Of a DNA stretch of 64,000 nt, positions 54,005 to 63,589 are shown one piece after another. The notes beneath the pieces are model-generated. The model was not told where the DNA came from, did not search any database, and saw only the letters and a program-made list of their open reading frames with translations. Each line of letters begins with the position of its first letter. Position 1 is the stretch's first letter. The stretch lies in NCBI RefSeq assembly GCF_021389935.1, contig NZ_CP089979.1, positions 5,313,001 to 5,377,000 on the forward strand, in the 5' to 3' direction. The position numbers and the translations under genes are program-made. This stretch comes from Fulvivirga ligni. Lineage in GTDB: Bacteria; Bacteroidota; Bacteroidia; Cytophagales; Cyclobacteriaceae.

Positions 54005-55522
54005 TTAATATCCATCATTTTGTCTAAGACCAGCAGATCTCACGTCATTAAGTGGAATTGGCAGGTGCTCATGAGTTCCAGTTTTAAAACCTAACGGACC
54101 TAACTCTTGAGGTGCTAGCCCCCAACGAACTAAGTCTAAGAATCTAAAACCTTCGAAGGCTAACTCTAATTGACGCTCAGTAACTATAGCATCAAAAAGA
54201 TCACCTCCCGTTGCAGTTACATCAGGTAAATTTGTTCCTGGTCTGCTTCTTACCTCATTAATGTAATCGCGAGCTTGCGCCTCATTGTTAGTTCTATATT
54301 CAGCCTCTGCAGCCATCAATAGAACATCAGCATATCTGATAATTTTAAAGTTTGTGGTATAATTTAATTCTCCCACATCTACGGTATTGGTATTGAATGT
54401 TCCGTATTTTCTTCTGAAATATCCTTCAAAATCATAAGCATCATCAACACTCCAGTTTCCTCCATTATCTTCTAATTCCTCTTCAGACATCACGGTGTAA
54501 ACTCTTCTATTTACATCGCCCGCATCTACATAGGCATCGTACATTTTTTTGGTAGGAACGTTAAATCCCCAACCTCCAATTAAAGAATCACCAGGAGCCA
54601 TAGTATAATAATCTGCTCTTGGCCCCATTAATTGTACGTGGATGTTACTTTCAGGTCTTCCTCCCCATGGGAAATTCCCCCAATCATATGCTTCAGCAGA
54701 TGAGAAAGAAAGTTCAAATAAAGATTCTTTACCGAACTCACCTTCCTGAGAAAATACGATTCCCAAATCATTCTCAAGTTCATAAACTCCCGAACCTATC
54801 ACTGCATCAAATTGAGTTTTAGCTTTAGGGAAATCTTCCATGAATAGATATGTTTTACCCAAAAGTGCTTGGGCCGCACCTTTAGACATACGGAATTTAT
54901 CCATATCAGCATATGCACTCTTTAAAGGAAGATCTGCTATTGCATCTAAAAGATCAGATTCAATTTGTCCATAGATATCCGCCTCAGGAGTTCTTCCAAA
55001 CGTTGTATAACTGCTTGGATCCACATCACCTAAAACTAATGGAACATCACCCCAAAGGGTAACGAGATCAAAATAACACAAAGCCCTAAGCGCCTTAGCC
55101 TCTGCCACTAATCTCTTCTGAAAAGCATTTTCTCCAGTAGCATTAACAACTACTCGATTCGCTCGCATAATAGCTGCATAAAGGTGACCCCAAACATCTC
55201 TTACTTTGTCATTCTGATCGTCAGTTTTGAAGTCATCTAAAGTCTGATAACCTAACTGATCACCGTTATTACTGCCTCCAGCATTCCCTTCATCTGATAA
55301 TAGTGTTTTTACCATATACAAACTAGCCCAGTTTGTATTGTACTCCGCTGAAATCATATCATAAATCGCAGTAACACCTAGATTCAGATCTTCATCAGTT
55401 TTATAATATTCTGTTTCAGGAAGTTTCCCTGGCACCTCTTGGTCCAGAAAGTCCTCACAAGCTGTGGCTATGAATAATGTCATTACCACAAATAATATTT
55501 TCTTAATTGATATCTTATTCAT
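54005..55522 (-). CDS. SusD/RagB-family glycan-binding lipoprotein
   Basis: 505 residues. Lipoprotein signal peptide ends IATACEDFLDQEVPGKLPE (Cys22), a standard RagB/SusD start; the body has the SusD TPR pattern and the typical C-terminal RQLELAFEGFRFLDLVRWG and HLPIPLNDV. Binds the glycan at the cell surface. It starts 11 nt after the SusC gene. Confidence 0.94.
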   Translation of the reverse strand: MNKISIKKILFVVMTLFIATACEDFLDQEVPGKLPETEYYKTDEDLNLGVTAIYDMISAEYNTNWASLYMVKTLLSDEGNAGGSNNGDQLGYQTLDDFKTDDQNDKVRDVWGHLYAAIMRANRVVVNATGENAFQKRLVAEAKALRALCYFDLVTLWGDVPLVLGDVDPSSYTTFGRTPEADIYGQIESDLLDAIADLPLKSAYADMDKFRMSKGAAQALLGKTYLFMEDFPKAKTQFDAVIGSGVYELENDLGIVFSQEGEFGKESLFELSFSSAEAYDWGNFPWGGRPESNIHVQLMGPRADYYTMAPGDSLIGGWGFNVPTKKMYDAYVDAGDVNRRVYTVMSEEELEDNGGNWSVDDAYDFEGYFRRKYGTFNTNTVDVGELNYTTNFKIIRYADVLLMAAEAEYRTNNEAQARDYINEVRSRPGTNLPDVTATGGDLFDAIVTERQLELAFEGFRFLDLVRWGLAPQELGPLGFKTGTHEHLPIPLNDVRSAGLRQNDGY

Positions 55523-55533
55523 AATAATTCTTC

Positions 55534-58500
55534 TTAAAAACTAAATGATAATCCTCCTAAAATAACTCTTGGAACAGGGTAAACTCCTCTATCAATACCA
55601 ATTGATCTCACATCATTACTTCCCGCTTCAGGATCCAAACCAGGGTACTTTGTGAATGTGAAATAATTATCTAAGGACACATACATTCTTAAATTTTTAA
55701 TACCAGCATTCTTCAATACTGATTGAGGTAAGGTATAACCTAACTGTAGCTGCTGAATTCTTGCGAATGAACCATCAAAAACCATTAAGTCACTGCTATA
55801 GATGAATGAATCATCTGTATTTGCTGCAAACCAGTCATTTGTAGAGCCTTCACCTGTCCATCTATCTTCATAGAAGAAAGCAGGTTTGTTGGTAGTTGGT
55901 CTATCAGTTCTGTTGAAGCCCATAACCACTTCTCTTCCAAATTGTCCTGTTACGAATGCAAGAAAATCAAAACCTTTGTACTTCAACTTAATTGTGGTAC
56001 TTAATGTATAATCAGGAACAGCATCTCCCAAGTAAACTCTGTCATCACTATTTATTACGCCATCATCGTTTTGATCTATGATAACAGGGTATCCAGGCTC
56101 CGGAGTATAACTATCAGGAATCTCAGCTAAATAAGCGTCAACTTGTTCTTGATTTTGGAAAATTCCATCAGTTTCAAAACCTGAATAAAACCATACTGGT
56201 CTACCTTCAGTAAATTGAGTCACCTGACTCCAACCTGTTCCTACATTTACACCTGCAAGCACCGGATAGTTAGGATCTAAATAAGTTACTTCATTCTTCA
56301 ATGTTGAGAACATAACGTTAACATCATAACTGAAGTCTCCAGCAGTATTACCATAACCTAGGTCAAATTCCAATCCTCTGTTAAGAACCGTTCCTGCATT
56401 AAAGAATGGTAAACCATTTCCAACAAATCCTGGAGGTGATCCTGGAGTGATAAGGTCTTTAGTAGTCTTTTTATAGTAATCAAAAGTAAAATTTAATTTA
56501 CCATCTAAAAATCTAAAATCAGCTCCAAAATCTAACTGCTCACTTGTTTCCCAAGTTAAGAAAGGATTTTGCAGGTTTGTTGGTGCAGCTCCTATAATAT
56601 ATACGTCACCATCCGGTCCTGGAACAGGATATTGTATGATACCATTAATATTGGTAGAGATTGAGTTTTGCCATTGCCCTGGGCTTAGGTTAGATAAACT
56701 ACCATTTTGACCCCAACTCGCTCTTAACTTGGCATAGTTAACAATACTAGATAATCCTGTTGGGAAGAAGTTTTCATTAGAGAACACCCAACCAAGTGAT
56801 ACTGAAGGGAAAGTACCCCACTGCTTACCATCTGCCAACATTGATGATCCGTCTCTTCTTACCGTAGCATTAAATAAATATTTATCTTTATATTCATAGT
56901 TAATTCTACCAAAGAAAGATGCTAAAGTTCTGGTTTCATACCCACTTCCTATTCTATCATCATCTTGAGGAACGTAATCAGCATAAGACCACTTATCTTG
57001 TTCTCTAAATAGACCTGCATAACTACCATTGATCCAGTTCGCAGTATATTTTTGTTGAGATAAACCTGCTAACAACGTAAAGTGGTGATCACCTATGTTT
57101 TTGTCATAAGAAGCAAAATTCTCAAACTGCCAAGTATACCACTCATTCCAGCTATCTGATCCATTAGCATCTGTATTTAAGCTTTCTGAAGAAAACCAGA
57201 AAGAAGGGGTCCAATTATGATATTTTTGCCATGCTGCATCAATACCAAAACGTGAAGTAATTTTAAGACCTTCTATAGGCGAAAGTTCCAAAAATACATT
57301 ACCTAAAATCTTATTTTGAACTGTATTTCCATTTGCAATATCGATTCTTGCTAAAGGGTTTCCATACTCACCTTTTACAAAATTAGAAATTCCATAGTAA
57401 TCTCCATTCCTATCTGTCAATAGGGGCTTATCCATGTTATTAACTACATGAGCCGGCAGAAATTCGTTATCTTCATATGTAACCGGTGTAATTGGGTCTA
57501 ATGCTAATGCACTACCAACTATAGATCCAAACTCCGTATCTTCTGAAATACCTTTTCTATTCAGGTTAGCATAAGAAATATTTTCACCCACGGTCAACCA
57601 TTTCTTAATCTCATGCTTTGAATTAAATCTGAAAGTGTATCTATCAAATTTGGCTTTATCTCCACCAGCAACACCTTCTTGCTTGAATAGTGTACCGCCA
57701 ACAAAATAAGTTGACTTATCAGTACCTCCACTGAATGTTAAACTATGGTTTTGCTGAGGAGCATCTTGAAAAAGTTCGTCAAACCAATTTGTACCGTTTC
57801 CTACTGGTGGCAGATCAGTTTCAGCAGGAGCTCCAGATACTCCAGCAGTTTCCATATATTCCTGGTATTGCTGAGCATCCATCATAGGCATTAAATCTGG
57901 TCTTACAGACTGAACTCCATATTGTCCACTGTAAGTAACAGTAGTGGAATTTGCCTTACCTTTTTTAGTTGTAACGATTACAACCCCATTTGCACCCTCT
58001 GCTCCATAAATAGCTGCTGAGGCCGCATCTTTTAACACTTCAATTGACTCTATTTCTGAAGGACTTAAATAATCCATACCAGCAGCACCAGTTCTAACAC
58101 CATCTATAATGAATAATGGGTCAGTTCCACCATTTGATGATACTCCTCTAATTCTAATTTTAGTACCACTACCCGGTGAACCTGAGTTTCTAACGATGTT
58201 AACGCCTGAGGTTCTTCCTTGTAAAGCCTGATCAATTCTTCCTGCAGAAACTGTTTTCAATTCATCTGCTTTTACAGAAGATATAGCTCCAGTAGTTAAA
58301 CTCTTCTTCTGAGTACCATATCCAACTACTACAACTTCCTCAAGAGTCTCCACATCCTGAGCAAGCACAATATTGAAATTAGTTTTATTTCCTACTACCA
58401 CTTCTTGTGATAAGTAGCCTATAAAAGAAAAAATCAATTCATTTTCCGGTGCGGCCTGTAGTGTAAAGGAACCGTTAATATCTGTAACAGTACCTTGGGT

Positions 58501-58644
58501 AGTGCCTTTTACAAGAACACTCACTCCAGGTAGCGGATCCGAAGTCTCCGCATCAGTCACTGTACCTGTGACTGTACCCGACTGGGCAAGAGCCCATCGA
58601 GAAAGAATCAAAAAGCTAATGATTAAGTAGCATTTTACTTTCAT
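55534..58644 (-). CDS. SusC/RagA-family TonB-linked outer membrane transporter
   Basis: 1036 residues: signal peptide (to ALAQSG), carboxypeptidase-regulatory-like domain (GTVTGTVTDAETSDPLPGVSV), the TonB-box-like EEVVVVGYGTQKK, plug with GRTSGVNIVRNSGSPGSG and IESIEVLKDAASAAIYGAEGANG, and a beta-barrel ending LGGLSFSF. Imports oligosaccharides produced by the surface GH5. First gene of the locus. The intergenic region of 321 nt to the divergent regulator holds its promoter and a 20-nt palindrome. Confidence 0.95.
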   Translation of the reverse strand: MKVKCYLIISFLILSRWALAQSGTVTGTVTDAETSDPLPGVSVLVKGTTQGTVTDINGSFTLQAAPENELIFSFIGYLSQEVVVGNKTNFNIVLAQDVETLEEVVVVGYGTQKKSLTTGAISSVKADELKTVSAGRIDQALQGRTSGVNIVRNSGSPGSGTKIRIRGVSSNGGTDPLFIIDGVRTGAAGMDYLSPSEIESIEVLKDAASAAIYGAEGANGVVIVTTKKGKANSTTVTYSGQYGVQSVRPDLMPMMDAQQYQEYMETAGVSGAPAETDLPPVGNGTNWFDELFQDAPQQNHSLTFSGGTDKSTYFVGGTLFKQEGVAGGDKAKFDRYTFRFNSKHEIKKWLTVGENISYANLNRKGISEDTEFGSIVGSALALDPITPVTYEDNEFLPAHVVNNMDKPLLTDRNGDYYGISNFVKGEYGNPLARIDIANGNTVQNKILGNVFLELSPIEGLKITSRFGIDAAWQKYHNWTPSFWFSSESLNTDANGSDSWNEWYTWQFENFASYDKNIGDHHFTLLAGLSQQKYTANWINGSYAGLFREQDKWSYADYVPQDDDRIGSGYETRTLASFFGRINYEYKDKYLFNATVRRDGSSMLADGKQWGTFPSVSLGWVFSNENFFPTGLSSIVNYAKLRASWGQNGSLSNLSPGQWQNSISTNINGIIQYPVPGPDGDVYIIGAAPTNLQNPFLTWETSEQLDFGADFRFLDGKLNFTFDYYKKTTKDLITPGSPPGFVGNGLPFFNAGTVLNRGLEFDLGYGNTAGDFSYDVNVMFSTLKNEVTYLDPNYPVLAGVNVGTGWSQVTQFTEGRPVWFYSGFETDGIFQNQEQVDAYLAEIPDSYTPEPGYPVIIDQNDDGVINSDDRVYLGDAVPDYTLSTTIKLKYKGFDFLAFVTGQFGREVVMGFNRTDRPTTNKPAFFYEDRWTGEGSTNDWFAANTDDSFIYSSDLMVFDGSFARIQQLQLGYTLPQSVLKNAGIKNLRMYVSLDNYFTFTKYPGLDPEAGSNDVRSIGIDRGVYPVPRVILGGLSFSF

Positions 58645-58684
58645 ACATGTAAGGGTTTTAGTTAAGATTTAAATTACTTCTACA

Positions 58685-58704
58685 AAACGATTGCACAATC
58701 GTTT
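58685..58704. promoter_or_regulatory. 20-nt perfect palindrome in the 5' UTR of the polysaccharide locus
   Basis: AAACGATTG-CA-CAATCGTTT, nine-base arms, 41 nt upstream of the SusC start and downstream of the predicted transcription start. Candidate operator for the divergent LuxR-type regulator or RNA hairpin. Confidence 0.55.
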
Positions 58705-58731
58705 GCAGGTTTTGGTAGTTAAAAACTCATG

Positions 58732-58761
58732 CAAGATAGTTTTACACTTCACAATGCCAAA
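58732..58761 (-). promoter_or_regulatory. Possible promoter of the polysaccharide locus
   Basis: Minus strand: TTTTGG with TTTG at 58761-58758, 19-nt spacer, TATCTTG at 58738-58732 (a shortened TANNTTTG). The 5' UTR would be about 80 nt. The remaining bases up to the regulator gene are AT-rich with no further feature I can support. Confidence 0.4.
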
Positions 58762-58965
58762 AAAAAGTACTACACTTAAATTACATCATGCGCTCCCACT
58801 GCCTCAACAAAAATACATCATGTAAAAATAAATTATTGATAATCAAATATTTAACCAATACATTCACTACTACAACACGGCGTTTTTTACCGGATAAAAA
58901 GTAACTAAATATTCTTTTATTAATAAATTCGCACCTATCTAAATTATTTTAGCGACCTTCATAAT

Positions 58966-61875
58966 ATGACTTTCAACCTGACCAATAAACCTCTTTTTAT
59001 ATCTAGTTTAATTATTGCGTTGATAATTGTAATATCACCTATCGCTATGTGTCAAAACGACATAGAACTTGCAGGAAGGCCGGGAATCTTACATTATACA
59101 CAGAACGAATTTAAGGGGGATCAGCAGTTCTGGTCAGTGTGTGAAGACAATGATGGCATCCTCTATTTTGGCAATAATGACGGCACATTAATTTTTGACG
59201 GTGAGGAATGGCACAAGGTGAAGCTTCCTAATAACTCATCAATACGTAGCCTCGCCTCAGATTCAGCGGGTAACGTTTATGCAGGTGGTTTTAATGAATT
59301 CGGGCTGATTAAAAAGGATATAACTGGCAAATACTATTACCAATCGTTATTTGATACACTGAAATTTTCAGATAATAAGATAGAAAACCTATGGGATGTA
59401 CATATTGTAGATAACACCATAGTCTATAGAAGCTTTATAAAGCTCATTGCCATCTCAGGTAAGAAAGCCACTCAACTTCCCGCCACAAGCCATTTTATTA
59501 ATTCTTATGTAGTTAATGGAAATTACTTTGTACAGGATATTGCCACTGGAATATATAAACTGGATTTGAAAACTATGCAGTTTGAGCAATACTTCACTAA
59601 GCAGGATCTACTTGGCGAGGAAATTATATCAATATTACCGACGGATAACACTGATTCGCAACTTGGCATTAGTAAAACCGGCAAAATTTTCGAAATAAAT
59701 ATAGCTGAAAAGCAGTGTAAACTAATAGAGCAGCTATTTTCTAATGAGGACGCAAATCAGGTAGAATGTGCCATCAATGTTAACAAAGACATCTACATAG
59801 GCACATTAAGCACTGGAATAATAAGAATTGATCAAAATGGCCATATTTTGGACAATGAAGGAAGTCTCCCTCAGCTTCAGGATCAAAGCGTACTCAACTT
59901 ATATAAGACTCAACAGGGTAATGTCTGGGCTCTATTGAATAATGGTCTTGATTGCATTACTTCTAACTCGCCCATCACCTCTATTTTTCAGAATGCTAGT
60001 TTATTTGATGTATTTATAAAAGATCAGGCAATGTATCTGGCCACCAACCAGGGTGTATTTTATTCTGATAATTTTAGAAATAGAATACCAAAATTTAAAA
60101 AAGTGGTAGGCACAGAAGGCCAAACATGGTCTATAAGAGAGTATAAAGGAGATATTTTAGCCGGACATGATAAAGGACTTTACAAAATAGATAAGCTCAA
60201 CAGCAAAAAAATAGGCAGTACTTCAGGCATTTGGAAAGTAATACCTGTAAGAGAAAATTCGGACATATTCTTAGCTGCCAATTACAGTGGCCTCTTTGTT
60301 GTCACTAAAAGAAACGGTGAATGGGTTTATTTAAACGAAATACAAGGATTTGAAGAATCAACGAGAGATATTCTTGAGGCCGATGAAGACGGAACTTTCT
60401 GGGTATGCCATGGATTTAAAGGCGTTTTTAGAATTAAAATAGATACTAACTACGAAAGAGTAACCTCAGTGGAGCATTTTACTACTCAAAATGGTCTGAT
60501 TTCTCCCTACAGTATCAATGTAGCCAAATGGGAAGACCAAATCATCTTCACCACCGACAATGGCATTTATACATACAATAAAACCAATAATCAGTTTGAA
60601 CCACACGCCAAACTGAACTCTATCCTGGATCCCACAGAGAATACTCGAACCATCATGCAACACGGTGACAAGACCTGGTTTATACAGGATGATGAGGCCG
60701 GATACTTCTTAACAAATAATCATGAGGAGTATGAAAAGGGCTACTTCCTACAGTTTAAAGGTGAATTTAATCGCGGTATGGAGTGTATAGCACCTCTTAA
60801 CAGTCAACAGGTAATGTTAGGGACCAAGATGGGCTTATACCTTTTTGATCTAACCTACAAAGAGAGAGTAGCTCCTGCTCAGACTATAATCACCGGAGCT
60901 CAGTATATGTCAGCTACGGAAAGTGAGCACCTTCCTTTAGATGGAGAAACAATCACCTTACCCAACAATACTAATTCTATCCGATTCGATTTTGCAGTTC
61001 CTGATATGCAAAATGATGTTGACATTCAGTATTCCTACCAATTAGAGAATATGGATGAGGAATGGTCCACTTGGCAATCTGATAGTTATAAAGAGTATTC
61101 CCATCTGAGACCAGGAACTTATACTTTTAAAGTAAGAAGCAGAAGCCTGGTAGGTACGCAAGGAGAAGAAACTTCCATAAGCTTTAAGCTATTGCCATTG
61201 TGGTATCAAACAAAATGGGCCGTTATATTATACTTTTTAGTGGCATTCTTGATCACCATAGCAGTAATAAAAATAGTTAAGGCCAGGATTATAAAAGAAA
61301 GAGAAAAAGCCAGAGAAGAAGAACAAAAGGCGAAAAAGCTTTTAGAGCTAGAACTGGAACAGTTAAAACTAAAGGCTGAGAAGGACAAAATTAAGCGTGA
61401 TAAAGTGCTGCTGGAGGAAGATGTAATTCTTAAAAGTAAAGAGCTGGCCAATTACACTATGATGCTTGTAAAGAAAAAAGAAATTTTCTCTGAGATTCAA
61501 GGTGACATCAAAGAATTAAGAGGGCAGGTTAAAACTGAAGGATCCAGAAAGAAATTACAAAATATGTATTCCAAACTCAATAAACATTTAATAGGTGAGG
61601 AATACATGCAAGTTTTCGAGTCCAATTTTGAAAAAGTACACCATGATTTCTTCAATAAACTAAAAGCAGAATACCCTCAACTAACTCAGCGTGAGCTTAG
61701 AGTTTGTGCTTTCATTAAAATGAACCTAACTAATAAGGAGATTTCTCCACTATTGAATATTTCTGTAAGAGGTGTAGAAACTGCCAGATATAGAATCAGA
61801 AAGAAAATGAATCTGGAGCATGAACATAACTTCACAGAATTTTTAGAAGGACTAACGGAAAAAAGTAAGAGGTGA
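58966..61875 (+). CDS. Membrane-spanning one-component regulator: propeller, Y_Y_Y, LuxR-type HTH
   Basis: 969 residues. N-terminal signal/anchor helix (about 9-29), a periplasmic two-component-type beta-propeller (about 35-640, e.g. FWSVCEDNDGILYFGNNDGTLIFDG), Y_Y_Y domain about 680-745 (YSYQLENMDEEWSTW, LRPGTYTFKVRSRS), membrane helix about 749-770, a Lys/Glu-rich coiled coil to about 830, and a C-terminal helix-turn-helix about 905-955 (LTQRELRVCAFIKMNLTNKEISPLLNISVRGVETARYRIRKKM). No kinase, receiver or AraC domain is seen. It likely senses glycan fragments and binds DNA while tethered to the membrane. Divergent from the polysaccharide locus, which it presumably controls. Confidence 0.88.
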   Translation: MTFNLTNKPLFISSLIIALIIVISPIAMCQNDIELAGRPGILHYTQNEFKGDQQFWSVCEDNDGILYFGNNDGTLIFDGEEWHKVKLPNNSSIRSLASDSAGNVYAGGFNEFGLIKKDITGKYYYQSLFDTLKFSDNKIENLWDVHIVDNTIVYRSFIKLIAISGKKATQLPATSHFINSYVVNGNYFVQDIATGIYKLDLKTMQFEQYFTKQDLLGEEIISILPTDNTDSQLGISKTGKIFEINIAEKQCKLIEQLFSNEDANQVECAINVNKDIYIGTLSTGIIRIDQNGHILDNEGSLPQLQDQSVLNLYKTQQGNVWALLNNGLDCITSNSPITSIFQNASLFDVFIKDQAMYLATNQGVFYSDNFRNRIPKFKKVVGTEGQTWSIREYKGDILAGHDKGLYKIDKLNSKKIGSTSGIWKVIPVRENSDIFLAANYSGLFVVTKRNGEWVYLNEIQGFEESTRDILEADEDGTFWVCHGFKGVFRIKIDTNYERVTSVEHFTTQNGLISPYSINVAKWEDQIIFTTDNGIYTYNKTNNQFEPHAKLNSILDPTENTRTIMQHGDKTWFIQDDEAGYFLTNNHEEYEKGYFLQFKGEFNRGMECIAPLNSQQVMLGTKMGLYLFDLTYKERVAPAQTIITGAQYMSATESEHLPLDGETITLPNNTNSIRFDFAVPDMQNDVDIQYSYQLENMDEEWSTWQSDSYKEYSHLRPGTYTFKVRSRSLVGTQGEETSISFKLLPLWYQTKWAVILYFLVAFLITIAVIKIVKARIIKEREKAREEEQKAKKLLELELEQLKLKAEKDKIKRDKVLLEEDVILKSKELANYTMMLVKKKEIFSEIQGDIKELRGQVKTEGSRKKLQNMYSKLNKHLIGEEYMQVFESNFEKVHHDFFNKLKAEYPQLTQRELRVCAFIKMNLTNKEISPLLNISVRGVETARYRIRKKMNLEHEHNFTEFLEGLTEKSKR

Positions 61876-61899
61876 AAATAGGTGGTAGGATGAGTAGGT

Positions 61900-62316
61900 T
61901 TACTTCAAAAGCTTTCTGATGTTTTCAAGCTTTTGTTCAGTAATTGGCTTCGACTGAAATAAGAGAACATCTGAGTTATTTTTTATTCTCTCCTTGTCAT
62001 TACTATTGTCTGAGCTGGTAAGAACAATTATGGTTACTTTTTCTCTAATTTGGTCTGAAAACGTGGAATACTCCTCTAAAAACTTGAATCCATCTATTAC
62101 AGGCATGTTTAAATCCAGGAATATAACATCTGGAATATCCTGAATAGGAGCTTCTGCCAGATAGGTTAAGGCCTCTTTAGCGGAGTAATAAGTGATTATT
62201 CTTTCAGCAAACTGATCAAACTCTAAGACTTTCTGATTAATAAACACATCGATTTCATTGTCATCAATCAGCATGACAACCTCCGCACTTTTACTATTCA
62301 TCTCTCCCGAATTCAA
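61900..62316 (-). CDS. Stand-alone receiver-domain response regulator (CheY-like)
   Basis: 138 residues, a receiver domain only. Acidic pair Asp18-Asp19 in LIDDNEIDVF, phospho-acceptor Asp68 in IFLDLNMP, Thr100 in VLTSSD, Lys123 in QSKPI. Of the CheY-like group common in Bacteroidota. Its partner kinase is unknown; the orphan kinase at 27471-30785 is far away. Met6 could also be the start. It is convergent with the LuxR-type regulator gene (24 nt between stops). Confidence 0.88.
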   Translation of the reverse strand: MNSGEMNSKSAEVVMLIDDNEIDVFINQKVLEFDQFAERIITYYSAKEALTYLAEAPIQDIPDVIFLDLNMPVIDGFKFLEEYSTFSDQIREKVTIIVLTSSDNSNDKERIKNNSDVLLFQSKPITEQKLENIRKLLK

Positions 62317-62599
62317 ACCAAAAAAATTAAGCAGCGATATTAATTATTAACACAGATGATTCCTACTGACTACAAAAAACAATTCCATCAAACTAAGAAA
62401 TATCATATATATTAGTCATTTAAAAACATTATTATCTATACATCCCCGTAATTGTCGCAAAGTTACTACTTACCAAATATTAGTACACATTCTCCTCCAG
62501 AAATTTATAGAGGCCGAATCAGTAAAAAATGACCTGAGATGTTTTATTCGCAAAAAAAATATATTAAAATTGAAGAATCATTATTTAACTAGAAAAACT

Positions 62600-63493
62600 A
62601 TGAATTATAAGAGACTCGGGTCCATATCCTTTTCTTTATTATTAATATTTGGCGTGTTTTCATGCGGTCAAAAAGCTGAGAAGGAAAGTGAGCAATCTTC
62701 AGAAGAATTTGAAGCCGCTGAATCTGATTTAAAAGAGCAGATAGAAGAAGTAGTTTATGAAATCCCTTCTCCTTCTGAAATACCTTCTTTATTGGAAAGA
62801 ACGGGCGCAGAATACAATGGCTCATTGATTAATTCTAATGATAAGGCAGAGTCTTATGCATCTAGAAATGATAAAGCAGCTTTAAATTTAGGTGCGTATG
62901 CTACTGACATCGGATACCTGGTATCTTATGATAAGGTTCAAGAGGCACTTACTTACATGAGCTCTACAAAGAAGCTTGCAGATGATTTAGGTGTTACTGG
63001 TGCTTTTGACGCCAGCCTAATCGAAAGATTTGAGAGCAACCTATCAAGAAAAGATTCTTTAGCGATCTTAATCAACTCTACCATCAACAAAACTGAGTCT
63101 TATCTTAAAGATGATGACAGAAACAGACTTGCTGCACTTGTAGTTACTGGTTCTTTCATTGAAGGTCTTTATATTTCTACAGCTTTAGTTGATAGCTACC
63201 CTACAGACATACTTCCTGAAGACAAGAGAAACCTTGTACTTACTCCGCTTATCAGAGTGGTATTAGAGCAGGAAAAATCTGTGAAGGATTTAGTTAAAAT
63301 GCTTGAGACTATTGAAAATACAAGCCCAGTAGCTGAGATGATCACTAAACTAGAAAGCCTTGTTGCTGACTACGAAAAGCTTGATATTGAAGAGCAAATT
63401 AAAAATAACAGAGCTGATTTGGTTCTTTCTGATGCTACACTTGCTGAAATTACAAAGAAGGCAGCTGAGATCAGAAGCTCTATTGTAGAGTAA
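62600..63493 (+). CDS. Helical lipoprotein, unknown function
   Basis: 297 residues from the Met at 62600, which begins a lipoprotein signal peptide (MNYKRLGSISFSLLLIFGVFSCGQK, Cys near residue 22); a ten-codon upstream extension is not supported. After an acidic linker (ESEQSSEEFEAAESDLKEQ) the protein is all-helical with GAYATDIGYLVSYDKVQEAL and LAALVVTGSFIEGLYIST. It reads like a conserved Bacteroidota lipoprotein, but I cannot name the family. Ends at a strong terminator. Confidence 0.7.
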   Translation: MNYKRLGSISFSLLLIFGVFSCGQKAEKESEQSSEEFEAAESDLKEQIEEVVYEIPSPSEIPSLLERTGAEYNGSLINSNDKAESYASRNDKAALNLGAYATDIGYLVSYDKVQEALTYMSSTKKLADDLGVTGAFDASLIERFESNLSRKDSLAILINSTINKTESYLKDDDRNRLAALVVTGSFIEGLYISTALVDSYPTDILPEDKRNLVLTPLIRVVLEQEKSVKDLVKMLETIENTSPVAEMITKLESLVADYEKLDIEEQIKNNRADLVLSDATLAEITKKAAEIRSSIVE

Positions 63494-63516
63494 GAAAATT
63501 AGCACATAAAAAAATT

Positions 63517-63548
63517 AAAAGGATCGAATCTTATTCGATCCTTTTTTT
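63517..63548 (+). terminator. Rho-independent terminator after the lipoprotein gene
   Basis: Arms GGATCGAAT and ATTCGATCC (nine perfect pairs), loop CTT, then CTTTTTTT. Confidence 0.9.
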
Positions 63549-63589
63549 ATTGCCGCAATAGTATATATTCGTGTCTTATCGTGTAGTGT

